The notes beneath the pieces are model-generated. The model was not told the DNA's origin. It ran no database searches and was given only the letters and a program-made list of their open reading frames with translations. Both the position numbers and the translations under genes were made by a program. A stretch of DNA of 64,000 nucleotides from Franconibacter pulveris DSM 19144 (GTDB lineage Bacteria > Pseudomonadota > Gammaproteobacteria > Enterobacterales > Enterobacteriaceae): the NCBI GenBank assembly GCA_000621185.1, contig KK211225.1:1-64000 (forward strand). The letters run 5' to 3'. Positions 48,456-59,741 of this stretch are shown in pieces (position 1 is the first letter of the stretch; the number at the start of each line of letters is the position of its first letter).

Positions 48456-48998
48456 TCAGAAGGCTGCGCTGACGCCGACGTACGGGCCATCGGCCAGTTT
48501 GCTGTCGCGGTCGCCATCTTTACCGCTGACGTTAATGTAACGATAGCCCGCTTCGATGCTGAGCGGACGCAGAACAGAGAGGCGCGCGCCGACGTTCGCT
48601 TCCTGATAATCATCAATGCTGCTGGAGAGCGAATCCGGCGAGTAGTAATAATCGCCAAACAGCGAGAAGCTCTGGCCGATCGGCAATTTCACACCGCCGC
48701 CAACTGCCGCCGCGTAACCTTCGCTACCCGCTTTCGGGTTCAGGTAAACGCCTCTTACGCCAGGAGAGAGCATAAACGGCCCCAGCGGCAGGTTGAAGTT
48801 AAGTCCGAGACCGGCGATATCGCCGTGGTCATCGTTGTGCGCCCAGTTGCCGTTCAGCGCAAGGCCAGTGCTTTCGGTGCCGAAGCCGCCGGTAATATTG
48901 GTGTAATGCTCGCCCACTTCGCCGCCCACGCTCAGCGCGTTCGCCTGGGAAGCCACGAAGAGCAGCCCGCTCACGCCCGCAATCAGTAATTTTTTCAT
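48456..48998 (-). CDS. yfaZ: YfaZ outer-membrane protein
   Basis: This 180-residue protein begins with a signal peptide that ends ASQANALS and appears to form an eight- to ten-strand beta barrel (glycine- and aromatic-rich alternating stretches such as GVYLNPKAGSEGYAAAVGGGVKLP). The last residue is Phe, as expected for an outer-membrane protein. It matches the E. coli YfaZ family in length and position. Its function is unknown. Confidence 0.9.
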   Translation of the reverse strand: MKKLLIAGVSGLLFVASQANALSVGGEVGEHYTNITGGFGTESTGLALNGNWAHNDDHGDIAGLGLNFNLPLGPFMLSPGVRGVYLNPKAGSEGYAAAVGGGVKLPIGQSFSLFGDYYYSPDSLSSSIDDYQEANVGARLSVLRPLSIEAGYRYINVSGKDGDRDSKLADGPYVGVSAAF

Positions 48999-49277
48999 TC
49001 CGTGTATCTCAAATAAGCAAATAAGGATCCCAAAAAAAGCAGCGGCATTGTACCGCTATCCGGCGGGGAAGCAATGTATCAGGGCTTTAGCGTTAGCCTG
49101 GACTTGTAACCAGGTGAAAATGAATCTTTTTGCTTAACGAAAGGTGGCAAAGATAACTGCAATAGGAACAGCCAGATTGCCCAAGATCAACGATTAATCT
49201 AAAAATATCGCCGAGGATAATTCAGTAATCAATAGACAATTACAATCAAACGACTTACCTGTTGCGGGAGAAAAACG

Positions 49278-50726
49278 ATGAGTAAAAAAGGATTAACCAC
49301 GGCGTCAGGCGCACCGGTGGCCCATAACAATAACTCCATGACGGCGGGACGTCGTGGACCTATGCTGCTGCAGGATGTCTGGTTCCTGGAGAAACTGGCG
49401 CATTTTGATCGCGAAGTGATCCCGGAGCGCCGCATGCACGCGAAGGGTTCCGGCGCCTATGGCACCTTTACCGTAACCCGGGATATTACCGATTTCACCC
49501 GTGCGAAAATCTTCTCGCAGATCGGCAAGAAAACGGATCTGTTTATCCGCTTCTCAACGGTGGCGGGCGAACGCGGCGCGGCCGACGCCGAACGCGATAT
49601 TCGCGGCTTTTCCATTAAGTTTTACACCGAAGAGGGGAACTGGGATCTGGTGGGCAACAACACCCCAGTCTTCTACCTGCGCGATCCGCTGAAATTCCCC
49701 GATCTCAACCATGTAGTGAAGCGCGACCCGCGCACCAACCTGCGCAACCCGACCTACAAATGGGACTTTTTCTCGCTGCAGCCGGAAACGGTGCACCAGT
49801 TGACTATCGACTTCTCCGACCGCGGCCTGCCGCGCTCGTACCGGGAAATGCACGGCTTCGGCAGCCATACCTTTAGCTTTATCAACGCCAATAACGAACG
49901 TTTCTGGGTTAAATTCCACCTGCGTTCCGAACAGGGCATTCATAACCTGATGGACGACGACGCGAAGCGCCTGATTGCCGAAGACCGTGAAAGCGCCCAG
50001 CGCGACCTGTTCGAGTCCATCGAAAAAGGCGATTTCCCGCGCTGGAAGTTTTACGTGCAGATCATGCCGGAAGCGGAAGCTTCTCAGACGCCGTATAACC
50101 CGTTCGACCTGACGAAAGTCTGGCCGCACGCCGACTATCCGCTGATTGAAGTGGGCGTGCTGGAGCTGAACCGCAATCCGGACAACTACTTTGCGGAAGT
50201 AGAGCAGGTCGCCATGTCGCCGGCGAACGTCGTGCCGGGCATCGGCTTTTCTCCGGACCGCATGCTGCAGGGACGTCTCTTCTCCTATGGCGACGCGCAC
50301 CGTTATCGCCTTGGGGTAAACCATCACCAGATCCCGGTGAACAAGCCGCGCTGCCCGTTCCACAACTACCATCGCGACGGCGCGATGCGCGTGGACGGCA
50401 ACAGCGGCAACGGCCCGACTTACGAGCCGAACAGCTTTGGCGTATTCCAGGAGCAGCCGGACTACAGCGAGCCGCCGCTGAGCATTGAAGGCGCGGCGGA
50501 TCACTGGAACCACCGCGAAGATACCGATTACTTCACCCAGCCGCGCGCGCTGTTCAACCTCATCGGCGAGGAAGAGCGTCAGCGCATGTACAACCGCATC
50601 GCGGAGGATATCCAGAGCGTGCCGGCGTTTATTCAGGAGCGCCAGATAGGCATCTTCAGCGAAGTGCACCCGGAATATGGCGCGGGCGTGGCGGCCGCGC
50701 TGGCGGCGCTGAAAGCGAAACGCTAA
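49278..50726 (+). CDS. katA: Monofunctional haem catalase KatA
   Basis: This 482-residue protein is a small-subunit (clade 3) haem catalase that destroys hydrogen peroxide in the cytoplasm. Distal His54 lies in [13 protein letters not shown] and the distal asparagine at about 127 in LVGNNTPVF. The proximal haem tyrosine lies in [14 protein letters not shown]. There is no KatE-like C-terminal flavodoxin domain. The gene has its own ribosome site (GGGAG) and is convergent with menE. Its 279-base upstream gap (48999-49277) is AT-rich; I saw no clear OxyR site. In E. coli there is no catalase at this place. Confidence 0.95.
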   Translation: MSKKGLTTASGAPVAHNNNSMTAGRRGPMLLQDVWFLEKLAHFDREVIPERRMHAKGSGAYGTFTVTRDITDFTRAKIFSQIGKKTDLFIRFSTVAGERGAADAERDIRGFSIKFYTEEGNWDLVGNNTPVFYLRDPLKFPDLNHVVKRDPRTNLRNPTYKWDFFSLQPETVHQLTIDFSDRGLPRSYREMHGFGSHTFSFINANNERFWVKFHLRSEQGIHNLMDDDAKRLIAEDRESAQRDLFESIEKGDFPRWKFYVQIMPEAEASQTPYNPFDLTKVWPHADYPLIEVGVLELNRNPDNYFAEVEQVAMSPANVVPGIGFSPDRMLQGRLFSYGDAHRYRLGVNHHQIPVNKPRCPFHNYHRDGAMRVDGNSGNGPTYEPNSFGVFQEQPDYSEPPLSIEGAADHWNHREDTDYFTQPRALFNLIGEEERQRMYNRIAEDIQSVPAFIQERQIGIFSEVHPEYGAGVAAALAALKAKR

Positions 50727-50744
50727 CCGCGCTGGCCTCCTCCA

Positions 50745-52124
50745 TTAATGGCTGGGGGAGAGTTCGTTAACCACCCATTCTGAAAGCTGACGGCGGGAGA
50801 TTTTAATCCCGCCGTTTTTTATACTCTCGGGCAGCGGGAGCCAGCGCACCGGCTGCTGAAAGCGCGCTAGTTTATCTCGCACCCATGACGCAAGCGCCTC
50901 TGGGCGCGCCTCTTCGTCGCACTCCACCACCGCCACCGGACGGTGGCCAAACTCTTTGTCTTCCAGCGGCACCACGAAAGCCTGCCGCACATGCGGGTGC
51001 GCAGCGATGACCCGCTCCACCTCTTCCGGCTGAATGCCTTCGCCGCCGCTGAAAAAGAGATTGTCCAGACGCCCCAGCACGCGCAGCCTTTCGCCAAGCC
51101 AGGCGCCGCGATCGCGGGTGGCGAACCATCCTTCGCGATTTGTCAGCGGCTGTACGCCACCTTCGCGCCAGTATCCCGCCGCCATGCTCGCGCCGCGCAG
51201 CCAAATCTCGTTGTTGACGATTTTCACTTCCCGTCCTGCCAGAACAAAACCGACGTCGCTCTGCCCGTCCGCTTTTTTCGCGCAGACGGTAGAAGCGAAT
51301 TCGGTCAGGCCGTAGCCGCACCAGCAGGCGATGCCGCGCTTATGCGCCGCTTCGGTTAACGCCACCGGAATCGCCGCGCCGCCCAGCAGCACCGCTTTAA
51401 GGGACGGGATAGCCTGCCCTTCTTCCAGCAGCCGCCACAGCTGAGTAGGCACCAGCGAAGCGTGGGTACAGCCCGCCAGCGCCTGCGCCAGCGGTTGCGA
51501 TTCGCGCGTCGCAAGGCCCGCTCCCGCCAGCAGCCAGCGCCAGAAAATGCCCTGCCCGGAGACATGATAGAGCGGCAGGGAGAGCAGCCAGCAATCGCCG
51601 CTGGCAAAGGGAATTTCACCCAGCACCCCGGCGGCGCTGGCAAGGTGCGCGCCAGCGCTGTGTACCGCCGCCTTCGGCAAGCCTGTCGAGCCGGAAGTGA
51701 GCGTCATGGACGCAAAGCGTTCAGCCTGCCAACCAACCGCATGCGCAGCGGCGGCTTCTTCGCGCATGGCAAGCAGCGGCAAGCCCGGCGGCGGCGGCGC
51801 GTCGCCGCAAACCAGCGCGTAGTCCAGTGAAAGCGCAGGCAGCAGTTGCGCGAGCATAGGCGCAGGGAGCTGCGGGTTAAGCGGCAAGACCCGCACGCCG
51901 CACTGCAACAACGCAAGCCAGGCGAAGAGCGCTTGCGGACTGTTTTTAGCGCACAAAGCGACGCCCGCGCCTTCTCTGACGCCTTGCTGATGAAAGCCCG
52001 CCGCCAGCGCGTCGACACGCTCGCATAATTGTCGCCAGGTAAAGTGCTCCCTGGCTGTGCACAGGGCTATCGCTTCCCCGCGCTCTGCTCGCCAGTGGCG
52101 CCACGGCCATGTGGTGAAGCTCAT
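50745..52124 (-). CDS. menE: o-Succinylbenzoate-CoA ligase MenE
   Basis: MenE activates o-succinylbenzoate with CoA for naphthoate ring closure. The 459-residue protein is a member of the AMP-forming ligase family with [25 protein letters not shown] and the hinge [20 protein letters not shown]; the catalytic lysine is in KNGGIKISR. The start at 52124 ([11 protein letters not shown]) is chosen because it overlaps the menC stop in ATGA; the longer frame upstream is not supported. It is the last gene of the men operon. Confidence 0.95.
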   Translation of the reverse strand: MSFTTWPWRHWRAERGEAIALCTAREHFTWRQLCERVDALAAGFHQQGVREGAGVALCAKNSPQALFAWLALLQCGVRVLPLNPQLPAPMLAQLLPALSLDYALVCGDAPPPPGLPLLAMREEAAAAHAVGWQAERFASMTLTSGSTGLPKAAVHSAGAHLASAAGVLGEIPFASGDCWLLSLPLYHVSGQGIFWRWLLAGAGLATRESQPLAQALAGCTHASLVPTQLWRLLEEGQAIPSLKAVLLGGAAIPVALTEAAHKRGIACWCGYGLTEFASTVCAKKADGQSDVGFVLAGREVKIVNNEIWLRGASMAAGYWREGGVQPLTNREGWFATRDRGAWLGERLRVLGRLDNLFFSGGEGIQPEEVERVIAAHPHVRQAFVVPLEDKEFGHRPVAVVECDEEARPEALASWVRDKLARFQQPVRWLPLPESIKNGGIKISRRQLSEWVVNELSPSH

Positions 52125-53086
52125 AGCAGCGGCTCCAGATTTTCCACCGGCCAGCAAGGCAGCGCGCTGCCCGGCCACTCGCGCACCAGTTGCGCCTGCA
52201 TTAAAGAGAGCGTATCCAGCCCCGGTACGGTCATCGGCGTGAGCCAGGCGGCCAGGCGCGCCAGTTGCGTTAACCCGAGACTCGATTCAATAGAAGAGCT
52301 TATTACCGCCTCAAGCCCCAGCGCGTGCGCCTGCGCGATTTGCTCGCGCACGTTAGTGAGGCTTCCGGTCAGCGTGGGTTTGATAACTACCGCGCTCACG
52401 CCGGGTTCGGCGTCAAAAGTAAAATTCGCTTCCCGCAGGCTTTCGTCCCAGGCGATGGCGATGCCCGTTTCGCGGGCGAACTCGCGCGACTGCTCGCGGC
52501 GCTGGCAGGGTTCTTCAATAAACGCAATGCGGGGGCGGTTCGCCGGGTTGACATATTTTGCGAACTGTCGGGCCTTAAGCGGCGTCCAGCTGCGGTTGGC
52601 GTCAAGGCGCAGACGCAGGTCGGGCAACGCCTCCAGCAGCAGATTAACTACCATGCCGTCGCGCACCGCTTCATAAAGCCCGACTTTTACCTTGGCGATT
52701 TTCTCGCCCGGCATCGCGGAAAGCGTGGCGAAGAGTTCGTCCGGGTCGCCGCTGCACAAGGGCGCGACGCGGAAATCCGCCTTCAGCGGCAGTTCGCCGC
52801 CAAGCTCCGCCAGCGCGCAGCTTACGCCGAAATCGGCGGCTGGCAGACCGGGCAGCGAAACCGCCTGACCGCTGCGCCAGGCTTGAGCCCAGGCAACGGT
52901 TGCCGCCTGCGCCTCTTCCAGCGTCTCCAGGCTGAAGCCTGGCAGCGGCGCCACCTCGCCCCACCCTTCACGCTCGCCTTCGCCAAGGCGAACCAGCAAC
53001 CCTTCGCGACATTTCAGCCGCCGTTCGCGCAGCACTACGCCTGCGTCCATCGGCAGCGAATAGCGGTAAACCTGAGCGCGTCGCAT
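52121..53086 (-). CDS. menC: o-Succinylbenzoate synthase MenC
   Basis: MenC dehydrates SHCHC to o-succinylbenzoate. The 321-residue enolase-superfamily protein shows the catalytic lysine in [10 protein letters not shown], metal ligands around [18 protein letters not shown] and AWDESLRE, and a second lysine in [10 protein letters not shown]. The start overlaps the menB stop by one base and the stop overlaps menE by four. Confidence 0.96.
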   Translation of the reverse strand: MRRAQVYRYSLPMDAGVVLRERRLKCREGLLVRLGEGEREGWGEVAPLPGFSLETLEEAQAATVAWAQAWRSGQAVSLPGLPAADFGVSCALAELGGELPLKADFRVAPLCSGDPDELFATLSAMPGEKIAKVKVGLYEAVRDGMVVNLLLEALPDLRLRLDANRSWTPLKARQFAKYVNPANRPRIAFIEEPCQRREQSREFARETGIAIAWDESLREANFTFDAEPGVSAVVIKPTLTGSLTNVREQIAQAHALGLEAVISSSIESSLGLTQLARLAAWLTPMTVPGLDTLSLMQAQLVREWPGSALPCWPVENLEPLL

Positions 53087-53943
53087 TACGGGTTACGCTT
53101 AAACTTGCTGAAGTCCGGCTGGCGCTTCTCGTTGAACGCGTTGCGCCCTTCCTGGCCTTCTTCGGTCATATAGAACAGCATGGTGGCGTTGCCCGCCAGT
53201 TCCTGCAGGCCCGCCTGGCCGTCGCAGTCGGCGTTGAGCGCCGCTTTCAGGCAGCGCAACGCCATCGGGCTGTTTTGCAGCATTTCACGACACCAGCGCA
53301 CCGTCTCTTTTTCCAGCTCCGCCAGCGGTACTACCGTATTCACGAGCCCCATATCCAGCGCCTGCTGCGCGTCGTACTGACGGCAAAGGAACCAGATTTC
53401 CCGCGCTTTTTTCTGCCCGACGATGCGCGCCATATAGGAAGCGCCCCAGCCGCCGTCAAAGGAGCCGACTTTAGGTCCGGTCTGGCCGAAGACGGCGTTT
53501 TCCGCCGCAATGGTCAGGTCGCACATCATATGCAATACGTGACCGCCGCCGATGGAATAGCCCGCCACCATTGCCACCACCGGCTTTGGGCAGGTGCGGA
53601 TCTGGCGCTGAAAGTCGAGCACGTTGAGGTGATGCACGCCGGAATCATCCTGATAACCGCCGTAGTCGCCGCGCACCTTCTGGTCGCCGCCCGCGCAGAA
53701 CGCTTTTTCCCCTTCGCCGGTGAGAATAATAACGCCGATATTATCGTCATAGCGCGCGTCCGCCAGCGCCTGCAGCATCTCTTTAACGGTGAGCGGGCGA
53801 AACGCGTTGCGTACTTCGGGACGGTTAATGGTGATTTTCGCGATGCCGTCGATGGATTTATGGTAACGAATGTCGAGATAGCCTTCTGAGCAATCCCGCC
53901 ATTCGACCGGCGCATAGAGCCGCTGTTCATCAGGGTAAATCAT
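53086..53943 (-). CDS. menB: 1,4-Dihydroxy-2-naphthoyl-CoA synthase MenB
   Basis: MenB closes the naphthoate ring. The 285-residue crotonase-family protein has [31 protein letters not shown] and the catalytic region [25 protein letters not shown]. It overlaps menH by ATGA at its start and menC by one base at its end. Confidence 0.97.
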   Translation of the reverse strand: MIYPDEQRLYAPVEWRDCSEGYLDIRYHKSIDGIAKITINRPEVRNAFRPLTVKEMLQALADARYDDNIGVIILTGEGEKAFCAGGDQKVRGDYGGYQDDSGVHHLNVLDFQRQIRTCPKPVVAMVAGYSIGGGHVLHMMCDLTIAAENAVFGQTGPKVGSFDGGWGASYMARIVGQKKAREIWFLCRQYDAQQALDMGLVNTVVPLAELEKETVRWCREMLQNSPMALRCLKAALNADCDGQAGLQELAGNATMLFYMTEEGQEGRNAFNEKRQPDFSKFKRNP

Positions 53944-54722
53944 GGTTCTTCCTTAGCATGTTGCAGCAAAATGTCAGTGATGCAGTTCGCCACCGCTTGC
54001 GGATTTTCCCGATGGGCGTTGTGGCCGGCTGCGGCAATAGGGTGGCGCGATGCGGTAAGTTGCGTCGCAAGCGCGCCGAATTTGTTATCTTTTTCACCGT
54101 ACAGGTAATGAAACGGCAAGCCGAGCTTTGCCAGCGGCGCGTGCAGATCGGGCTGGCGGCCAAGCGACGTTGCCTCCAGCATGGCGGCAAGCGCCTGCGG
54201 ATTATTGCGGCTGCGCAGCGTAACTAACGCGGCGCGCTGCGCTTCGGTGAGCGAAGCGAAAACCGGCTGGCGATACCAGGCGTCCAGCACCAGGGAGAGC
54301 GGCTGCTCGCGTAAACGCTGCGCCCAGCGGCCGTCCGCTTCGCGCCTCGCTTCCCGCTCAGCGGCGCTTGTCAGGCCGGGATGACCGCCTTCGACAATCA
54401 CGCCCAGTAATCCGCTTATCTCTTGCTGGCAGGCATACTGCATCGCTATCCGCCCGCCAAGCGAATAGCCTGCCAGCCAGTATCTAAGGATGTTGTAACT
54501 ACTTACAGTTTCAGCGAGCCATTTGTTCACCTGCTGGCTATTCTGCGCCGCTATGCACGACGACTCGCCGTGTCCGGGAAGATCGATAAAAAGATGCGAC
54601 CACTGCGGCAGCAGGGTCGCTACAGGCAGCCACTCTTCATGGTTACCCAAAAAACCGTGCAACCAGACCAGCCAGGGCTGATTGGCGAAAGCGCTCCGCT
54701 TAACTTTTGCGTGAAGTTTCAT
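53940..54722 (-). CDS. menH: SHCHC synthase MenH
   Basis: MenH eliminates pyruvate from SEPHCHC to form SHCHC. The 260-residue alpha/beta hydrolase has the nucleophile serine in [15 protein letters not shown], the oxyanion region in [12 protein letters not shown], and the catalytic histidine in [11 protein letters not shown]. The start overlaps the menD stop and the end overlaps menB, so translation is likely coupled. Confidence 0.95.
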   Translation of the reverse strand: MKLHAKVKRSAFANQPWLVWLHGFLGNHEEWLPVATLLPQWSHLFIDLPGHGESSCIAAQNSQQVNKWLAETVSSYNILRYWLAGYSLGGRIAMQYACQQEISGLLGVIVEGGHPGLTSAAEREARREADGRWAQRLREQPLSLVLDAWYRQPVFASLTEAQRAALVTLRSRNNPQALAAMLEATSLGRQPDLHAPLAKLGLPFHYLYGEKDNKFGALATQLTASRHPIAAAGHNAHRENPQAVANCITDILLQHAKEEP

Positions 54723-56389
54723 GCCTGGCTTACCTGCGCAACCAGCCGCTGCAGCGTTTGCGCGCCTTCAGTGGGCGACACGATAAGTTCAACAATCGTA
54801 GCACCCGGCGTGCGCCACCCCGCCTCCACCGCATCGCATAACGCCTGCCAACTTTCGGGCCGGGCGTAGTTGAGCCCGAACATTGCCGCAGCATGCCCGA
54901 AGGTGACGTTTTGCGGCATGCAGTAATATTTTTCACGCTCGGCGGCGGGTGTCGGCAGCAGCGAGAAAATCTGGCCGCCGTTATTGTTAACGACAATAAA
55001 GACGACAGGCGCAGAGGCCTCACGCAACAGGGCAAGGGAGTTGAGATCGTATAGCGCCGAAAGGTCGCCGAGTATGGCAAGCGTCGGGCGCGCGGTGGCG
55101 CGCTGAACCCCGGCGGCGGTAGAAATGAGTCCGTCAATGCCGCTCGCGCCGCGGTTGCTGAAGACCGGGTAACCCGCCGGAAGCTGTGCAAACGCGTCCA
55201 CCAGCCGCACCACCAGGCTATTGCCGACAAAAAGCTGGCCCGCCTGCGGCAGCAGTTCCGTAATGCGGTGCGCCAGCTGCGCTTCGCCGAAGGCGTGCGT
55301 CGCCTGCTCGACGCTCTGACTGGCCTCTTGCGCTATCGCCTTAAGCGCCATCGCCCACGGGGCGCGTTTCTGCGCGGCGTGAAGCTCAAGCCAGTCGCTG
55401 ATATTGGCCGTCAGCCTGCGGCCGCGGTGGTGCGCCGGGTCAAGTCGTCCGGGCAGCGAGTCCACCAGCCAGTACTCGTCCGGCGTGCAGGCCGCCTGCC
55501 ATTGCAGCAGCCGTTTACCGGTAAGGCTGGCGCCAAACTGGATAACCAGCTGCGCCTGCGACAGCAATTCGGTCGCCCGGCGATTGCTCAGCCACAAATC
55601 CGCGCAGGGTAGCGGCTGCCCCGTCTGCGACAGCACGTCGCCAATCAGCGGCCAGCCGAGCGTTTTCGCCCAGGCGGCGACCAGCTCGCCTTCGCTGGCC
55701 GAGAGCCTGCCCGCAATAACTACGCCACGCTTTTGCCGCCAAAAAAACCAGTCGCGCTGTTTGAGGCACGCCTGCCCCTCACTCACACGCAGCCAGGGCT
55801 GGTCGCTCTGCCACCATTCCCCCAGCGCCTGCTGCCAGGCCAGCCCCGAGTCGTCCAGCTCGCCGTAAAGCGGCTCGGCAAACGGGCAGTTAATATGCAC
55901 CGCGCCCGCTTTCACGCCGCTCATCGCTTCATCAAGCGTAGAAACGAGCCAGCGGGCGGGAATATCGGCCGTGGGACGGGGCAGCGCGACAGAAACGCCA
56001 GGGTGAGAAGCAAAAATATCCTGCTGACGAATGGCCTGATTCGCGCCGCAGTCGATAAGCTCCGGCGGTCTGTCGGCCGTCAGCATAATGAGTTTTTCAC
56101 CGGTAAGCCCGGCTTCGATGATGGCCGGATAAAGGTTCGCCACGGCGGTGCCGGACGTCACAATCACCGCTACCGGCTCGCCGCTCCCCTTCGCCAGCCC
56201 CAGCGCCAGGTGGCCAAGGCCGCGTTCGTCAAAATGGGTATGGGCGATAAAGGCGCGATTTTCCGCCGCCGCCAGCGTCAACGGCGTGGAGCGTGAGCCT
56301 GGAGCGATACAGATATGACGCACGCCGTGGCGCGTCAGCGTCTCAAGGATGACCGCAGCCCAGCGTCGGTTGAAGGAGCTTATCGACAT
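54719..56389 (-). CDS. menD: SEPHCHC synthase MenD
   Basis: MenD is a thiamine-diphosphate enzyme that joins 2-oxoglutarate and isochorismate. The 556 residues equal E. coli MenD. It has the catalytic-glutamate region [14 protein letters not shown] and [15 protein letters not shown], and the cofactor motif [15 protein letters not shown] with [12 protein letters not shown]. The start at 56389 ([13 protein letters not shown]) is preferred over upstream ATGs, which would add six unrelated residues. Confidence 0.96.
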   Translation of the reverse strand: MSISSFNRRWAAVILETLTRHGVRHICIAPGSRSTPLTLAAAENRAFIAHTHFDERGLGHLALGLAKGSGEPVAVIVTSGTAVANLYPAIIEAGLTGEKLIMLTADRPPELIDCGANQAIRQQDIFASHPGVSVALPRPTADIPARWLVSTLDEAMSGVKAGAVHINCPFAEPLYGELDDSGLAWQQALGEWWQSDQPWLRVSEGQACLKQRDWFFWRQKRGVVIAGRLSASEGELVAAWAKTLGWPLIGDVLSQTGQPLPCADLWLSNRRATELLSQAQLVIQFGASLTGKRLLQWQAACTPDEYWLVDSLPGRLDPAHHRGRRLTANISDWLELHAAQKRAPWAMALKAIAQEASQSVEQATHAFGEAQLAHRITELLPQAGQLFVGNSLVVRLVDAFAQLPAGYPVFSNRGASGIDGLISTAAGVQRATARPTLAILGDLSALYDLNSLALLREASAPVVFIVVNNNGGQIFSLLPTPAAEREKYYCMPQNVTFGHAAAMFGLNYARPESWQALCDAVEAGWRTPGATIVELIVSPTEGAQTLQRLVAQVSQA

Positions 56390-56471
56390 GATGTTGTCCG
56401 GTATCAATTTTGCCCGGTTATTATAAGGATTATGGCATCATGTATTTTGATATGAATCGGGATTGTGGCGC

Positions 56472-57761
56472 TTAGCGGCACAGCAGCGTATGCAAACCTG
56501 CCGCTTTGTTCTCAATCTCCTGCCACTCCTGCTCCGGGTCGGACCCCGATACGATCCCGGCGCCTGCGTAGAGGCGTACCGTATCGCCCGTCACCTGCGC
56601 CGAGCGCAACGACACGCAGAACTCAGATTGCTGAAGGGAGAGATAACCTGCGGAACCAGCATACCAACCGCGCGTGAAAGGTTCATGTTCGCCAATAAAA
56701 AGCCGCGCCGCTTCGCGTGGCAGCCCGGCGACAGCCGCAGTGGGTTGCAACTGTTGCAGACACAGCGCATCGTCCGGCTGAAAGAGCGTGCTCCAGATAC
56801 AGCGGCGCAGGTGTTGCACCTTGCGCAGGCGCAGCACCTGCGGGGGCAGCACGTCGTAGCCGTCTCCGAGTTTTTCTATACGCTGGCAAATATCTTCCAC
56901 TACCAGCAAGTTTTCGCGCTGGTTTTTGTCATCGGCCAACAGCAGCTGGCCAAGCGCCCAGGCACGATGATCGTCGGGATGATTTTCGATAGTGCCCGCC
57001 AGCGCCTCGGTACGCAACGCCCTGTCGATGCGTCGCCAGAGCCGCTCGGGACTGGAGCCAAGAAAGGCGTCGTGCTCGCTGAAAGCCATATAGAAATGGT
57101 AGCAGTTGAGGTTAACCCGGCGGCTGGCGGCCATCAGCGCCGCCGCGCAGACGGGTCGGCCAAAACGCAGATCGCTGGCGCGGGCCAGCACCACTTTATC
57201 CATCTCCTGCTGATGTATGGCGCGGGTAGCAAGACGAACCCGGTCGCACCAGCCTTCTTTATCGGGAATATGACATTCTTCTACCAGCCGTGAATTAAGC
57301 GGCGGCAGCAGTCTGGCAGGCTGGAGCGCGTTCAGGAAAGCGGTCGCCTGCCGGGCATCTTCTTTCAGCGACGTTTCGCTCCAGAGGTGCAGGCAGAGCC
57401 AGGCCTGGCCTTCATGTCGTCGCCATTCGAGACGAGAGAGAAACAAGTCGCCTTCATGAGGATTGAAGGCATTCAGGCCCCAGATGCGCAATTCAGGCTC
57501 ATCCGCCTGTTGGAGAAAAGCCTGCGCTTGCGGCAAAGAATTGAATCGTTTAAGCGCGCCAAGTGCGGCGGCTTCATCACTGCCACTGCGCTGCTGCCAG
57601 TAGAACTGAGGGAAAAACGGTTGGCTTGCAAGCCAGGCGAGCGGGTCACTGGCATCGCTTAGAGTGACAGGCGTACACAAACGGCGCAGACCAGGTTGGT
57701 CTGGTAAGGGCGTCGTCAGCCGGTCTGCAAGCCGCTGTAACGCATCTTCTATGGATAACAC
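56472..57761 (-). CDS. menF: Menaquinone-specific isochorismate synthase MenF
   Basis: MenF turns chorismate into isochorismate and is the first gene of the men operon. The 429-residue protein shows the conserved chorismate-binding core: EMDKVVLARA, FLGSSPERLWRR, TEALAGTIEN, VLRLRKVQHL, LQPTAAVAGLPR and RLYAGAGIVSGSDPEQEW. It is 82 bases upstream of menD; the gap 57762-57872 to elaB has a terminator for elaB. Confidence 0.96.
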   Translation of the reverse strand: MLSIEDALQRLADRLTTPLPDQPGLRRLCTPVTLSDASDPLAWLASQPFFPQFYWQQRSGSDEAAALGALKRFNSLPQAQAFLQQADEPELRIWGLNAFNPHEGDLFLSRLEWRRHEGQAWLCLHLWSETSLKEDARQATAFLNALQPARLLPPLNSRLVEECHIPDKEGWCDRVRLATRAIHQQEMDKVVLARASDLRFGRPVCAAALMAASRRVNLNCYHFYMAFSEHDAFLGSSPERLWRRIDRALRTEALAGTIENHPDDHRAWALGQLLLADDKNQRENLLVVEDICQRIEKLGDGYDVLPPQVLRLRKVQHLRRCIWSTLFQPDDALCLQQLQPTAAVAGLPREAARLFIGEHEPFTRGWYAGSAGYLSLQQSEFCVSLRSAQVTGDTVRLYAGAGIVSGSDPEQEWQEIENKAAGLHTLLCR

Positions 57762-57814
57762 TACCTACCTCTCCCCTCCCTTAAAAACCCTGCATTATAT
57801 GTGGCTGCAGGGCC

Positions 57815-57845
57815 GAATAAAACGACACACCGCCGCAGCGGTGTG
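57815..57845 (-). terminator. Intrinsic terminator of elaB
   Basis: On the minus strand CACACCGC-TGCG-GCGGTGTG forms a perfect 8-base stem and TCGTTTTATT follows. It lies about 28 bases after the elaB stop codon and separates it from menF. Confidence 0.8.
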
Positions 57846-57872
57846 ATTTCAGGGCGGCTGGAGCGTAAAGAA

Positions 57873-58181
57873 TTAACGACGGGCCAGCAGAAGACCAAAT
57901 ATCAGGCCTGCGGCAGCGCCAATCCCTACGCCCTGCCAGGGTTTTTCGTGCACGTAGTCATCCGCGCGGTAAACCGCTTTTTTTGCGCGATAGTAGTAGT
58001 TGTCTGAAGCATTGCTGACGCGAGCTTTAACATCGTGCAGCGCCTGCTCTGCGCGGGCTTTAAGCTCAATATACTTCTGATCGGCTGGGTCGCCCGAGGA
58101 GCGTAAGACTTCTTCCAGCGTTTCGCTCAGCAGAGTGAGATCATCATCAAGACGAGGTTCATACGGTTGTGAGTCGGACAT
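57873..58181 (-). CDS. elaB: Tail-anchored stress protein ElaB
   Basis: This 102-residue protein belongs to the ElaB/YqjD family of membrane-anchored, stationary-phase proteins, some of which bind ribosomes. It has a long helical body (LTLLSETLEEVLRSSGDPADQKYIELKARAEQ region) and a C-terminal membrane segment ending GLIFGLLLARR. The start at 58181 (MSDSQPYEP) is chosen by match to E. coli ElaB and the GGAGAACAG site; the longer frame runs back into elaA spacing. Confidence 0.93.
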   Translation of the reverse strand: MSDSQPYEPRLDDDLTLLSETLEEVLRSSGDPADQKYIELKARAEQALHDVKARVSNASDNYYYRAKKAVYRADDYVHEKPWQGVGIGAAAGLIFGLLLARR

Positions 58182-58251
58182 AACTGTTCTCCGTGTTTTA
58201 GTGAATACCCGTCTGCTAACTATAGACAACGCCACGCTTTTTGCGTAACTG

Positions 58252-58701
58252 CTATTCCTTCGCCATGCCGATATGAGGAATGCCGTCTTCGTCATAAATT
58301 TCCGTCACCGGCCGGAAGCCAAAGCTTGCGTAAAAAGGTTGCAGATGGGCCTGCGCGCCCAGGTATATCGCCCGCTGCGGCCAGTGCCGCTGACAGGAAG
58401 CCAGGGCCTGCTCCATCAATTGATAACCCAGTTTTTCGCCTCTGGCGGCGCGAGAGACAATGACCCGACCAATGGCTACAGGCGCCTCTTCTTCGACACT
58501 TTTCAGAATCCTCGCATAAGCGACCAGCTCGCCGTCGCGCCAGCCCAGCAGATGACGGTTTTCTCCCACCAGGTCATCGCCGTCAATATCGGCATAAACG
58601 CAATTTTGCTCAACGACGAAAACGTCGCAGCGCAGTTTCAACAGCGCATATAGGGTGGGCACATCGAGTTCGCTGTGGTGCAGGTCTTGCCAGCGGATCA
58701 T
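58252..58701 (-). CDS. elaA: GNAT acetyltransferase ElaA
   Basis: This 149-residue protein is a GNAT-family N-acyltransferase. The acetyl-CoA binding motif is GRVIVSRAARGEKLGYQLM, followed by YLGAQAHLQPFYASFGF. Its substrate is unknown. It is followed by elaB on the same strand after 70 bases and is divergent from rbn. Length and position match E. coli elaA. Confidence 0.93.
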   Translation of the reverse strand: MIRWQDLHHSELDVPTLYALLKLRCDVFVVEQNCVYADIDGDDLVGENRHLLGWRDGELVAYARILKSVEEEAPVAIGRVIVSRAARGEKLGYQLMEQALASCQRHWPQRAIYLGAQAHLQPFYASFGFRPVTEIYDEDGIPHIGMAKE

Positions 58702-58774
58702 GAAAAGCTCCTTGGTGACAGGGGGTTCATCGCTATACTAAAGGCTTTTATCGCCAGACGGGAGCACCCTTTCT

Positions 58775-59689
58775 ATGGAACTGACTTTTCTTGGCACTTC
58801 AGCGGGCGTTCCAACCCGCAACCGCAACGTAACGGCCATGGTGCTCAACCCTCTTCTTGCCCGGCCCGGTTTATGGTTATTCGACTGCGGCGAAGGCACC
58901 CAGCACCAGATGCTGCGCACTGCGTTTAACCCCGGCAGGATCGATAAAATCTTCATTACTCACCTTCACGGCGACCATATTTTCGGTCTGCCTGGGCTGC
59001 TGTGCAGCCGCTCGATGGCAGGCAGCGAGGCGCCGCTTACCATCTATGGGCCAGCGGGCATTCGGGAGTTTATTAACATGTCGCTTAAGCTCAGCGGCTC
59101 CTGGGCGGGCTTTCCGCTGACCATTCATGAAATCACAGAGGGGCTGGTGTTTGACGACGGGGAAATGAAGGTCAGCGCGGTAGCGCTTGCACATCCCGTC
59201 GAGTGTTATGGCTACCGCATTGAAGAACACGATAAACCCGGCAAGCTGGATGCCCAGCGGCTGACTCGCGCAGGGGTTGCGCCAGGCCCGCTCTTTCAGC
59301 GCCTCAAACGAGGCGAAACAGTAAGGCTGGAAGATGGCCGCGAGATTGACGGACGCGATTACCTGGGCGAACCGCAAAAAGGCAAAAAGCTGGCGATTTT
59401 CGGCGATACCGGCCCGACGCCGGGGGCATTGCGGCTGGCGCAGGAGGTAGACGTCATGGTGCATGAAACCACGCTTGAGGCGGCCATGGCGGAGAAAGCC
59501 AACAGCCGGGGCCACTCCACAACCCATCAGGCGGCGGAACTGGCGCGCGAGGCGCGGGCGCTCAGGCTCATCATGACCCATTTCAGCTCCCGCTATGACG
59601 CAGCGGCCTGCCTCCGGCTGCTGTCAGAGGCGCGCGCCATTTTCCCGGCGAGCGAACTGGCGGAAGATTTCCTGACTATCACGGTATAG
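58775..59689 (+). CDS. rbn: Ribonuclease BN/Z
   Basis: This 304-residue zinc phosphodiesterase of the metallo-beta-lactamase fold processes tRNA 3-prime ends. The metal site is [10 protein letters not shown] (His63, His65, Asp67, His68) with further ligands in [19 protein letters not shown], and the late MTHFSSRY. The start lies behind GGGAG. It is convergent with the nuo operon. Confidence 0.96.
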   Translation: MELTFLGTSAGVPTRNRNVTAMVLNPLLARPGLWLFDCGEGTQHQMLRTAFNPGRIDKIFITHLHGDHIFGLPGLLCSRSMAGSEAPLTIYGPAGIREFINMSLKLSGSWAGFPLTIHEITEGLVFDDGEMKVSAVALAHPVECYGYRIEEHDKPGKLDAQRLTRAGVAPGPLFQRLKRGETVRLEDGREIDGRDYLGEPQKGKKLAIFGDTGPTPGALRLAQEVDVMVHETTLEAAMAEKANSRGHSTTHQAAELAREARALRLIMTHFSSRYDAAACLRLLSEARAIFPASELAEDFLTITV

Positions 59690-59696
59690 CGCCCAT

Positions 59697-59726
59697 AAAA
59701 AAACCGCCGACAAGCGGCGGTTTTTT
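59697..59726. terminator. Bidirectional terminator between rbn and nuoN
   Basis: ACCGCCG-ACAAG-CGGCGGT forms a stem with A runs before it and T runs after it, so it can stop both rbn and the nuo operon. Confidence 0.9.
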
Positions 59727-59741
59727 CTTACATCGACAAGC

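Noticed and set aside
49100..49260. Possible OxyR site before katA
   Set aside because: ATAG and CTAT-like elements occur but not with the regular spacing of the OxyR consensus.
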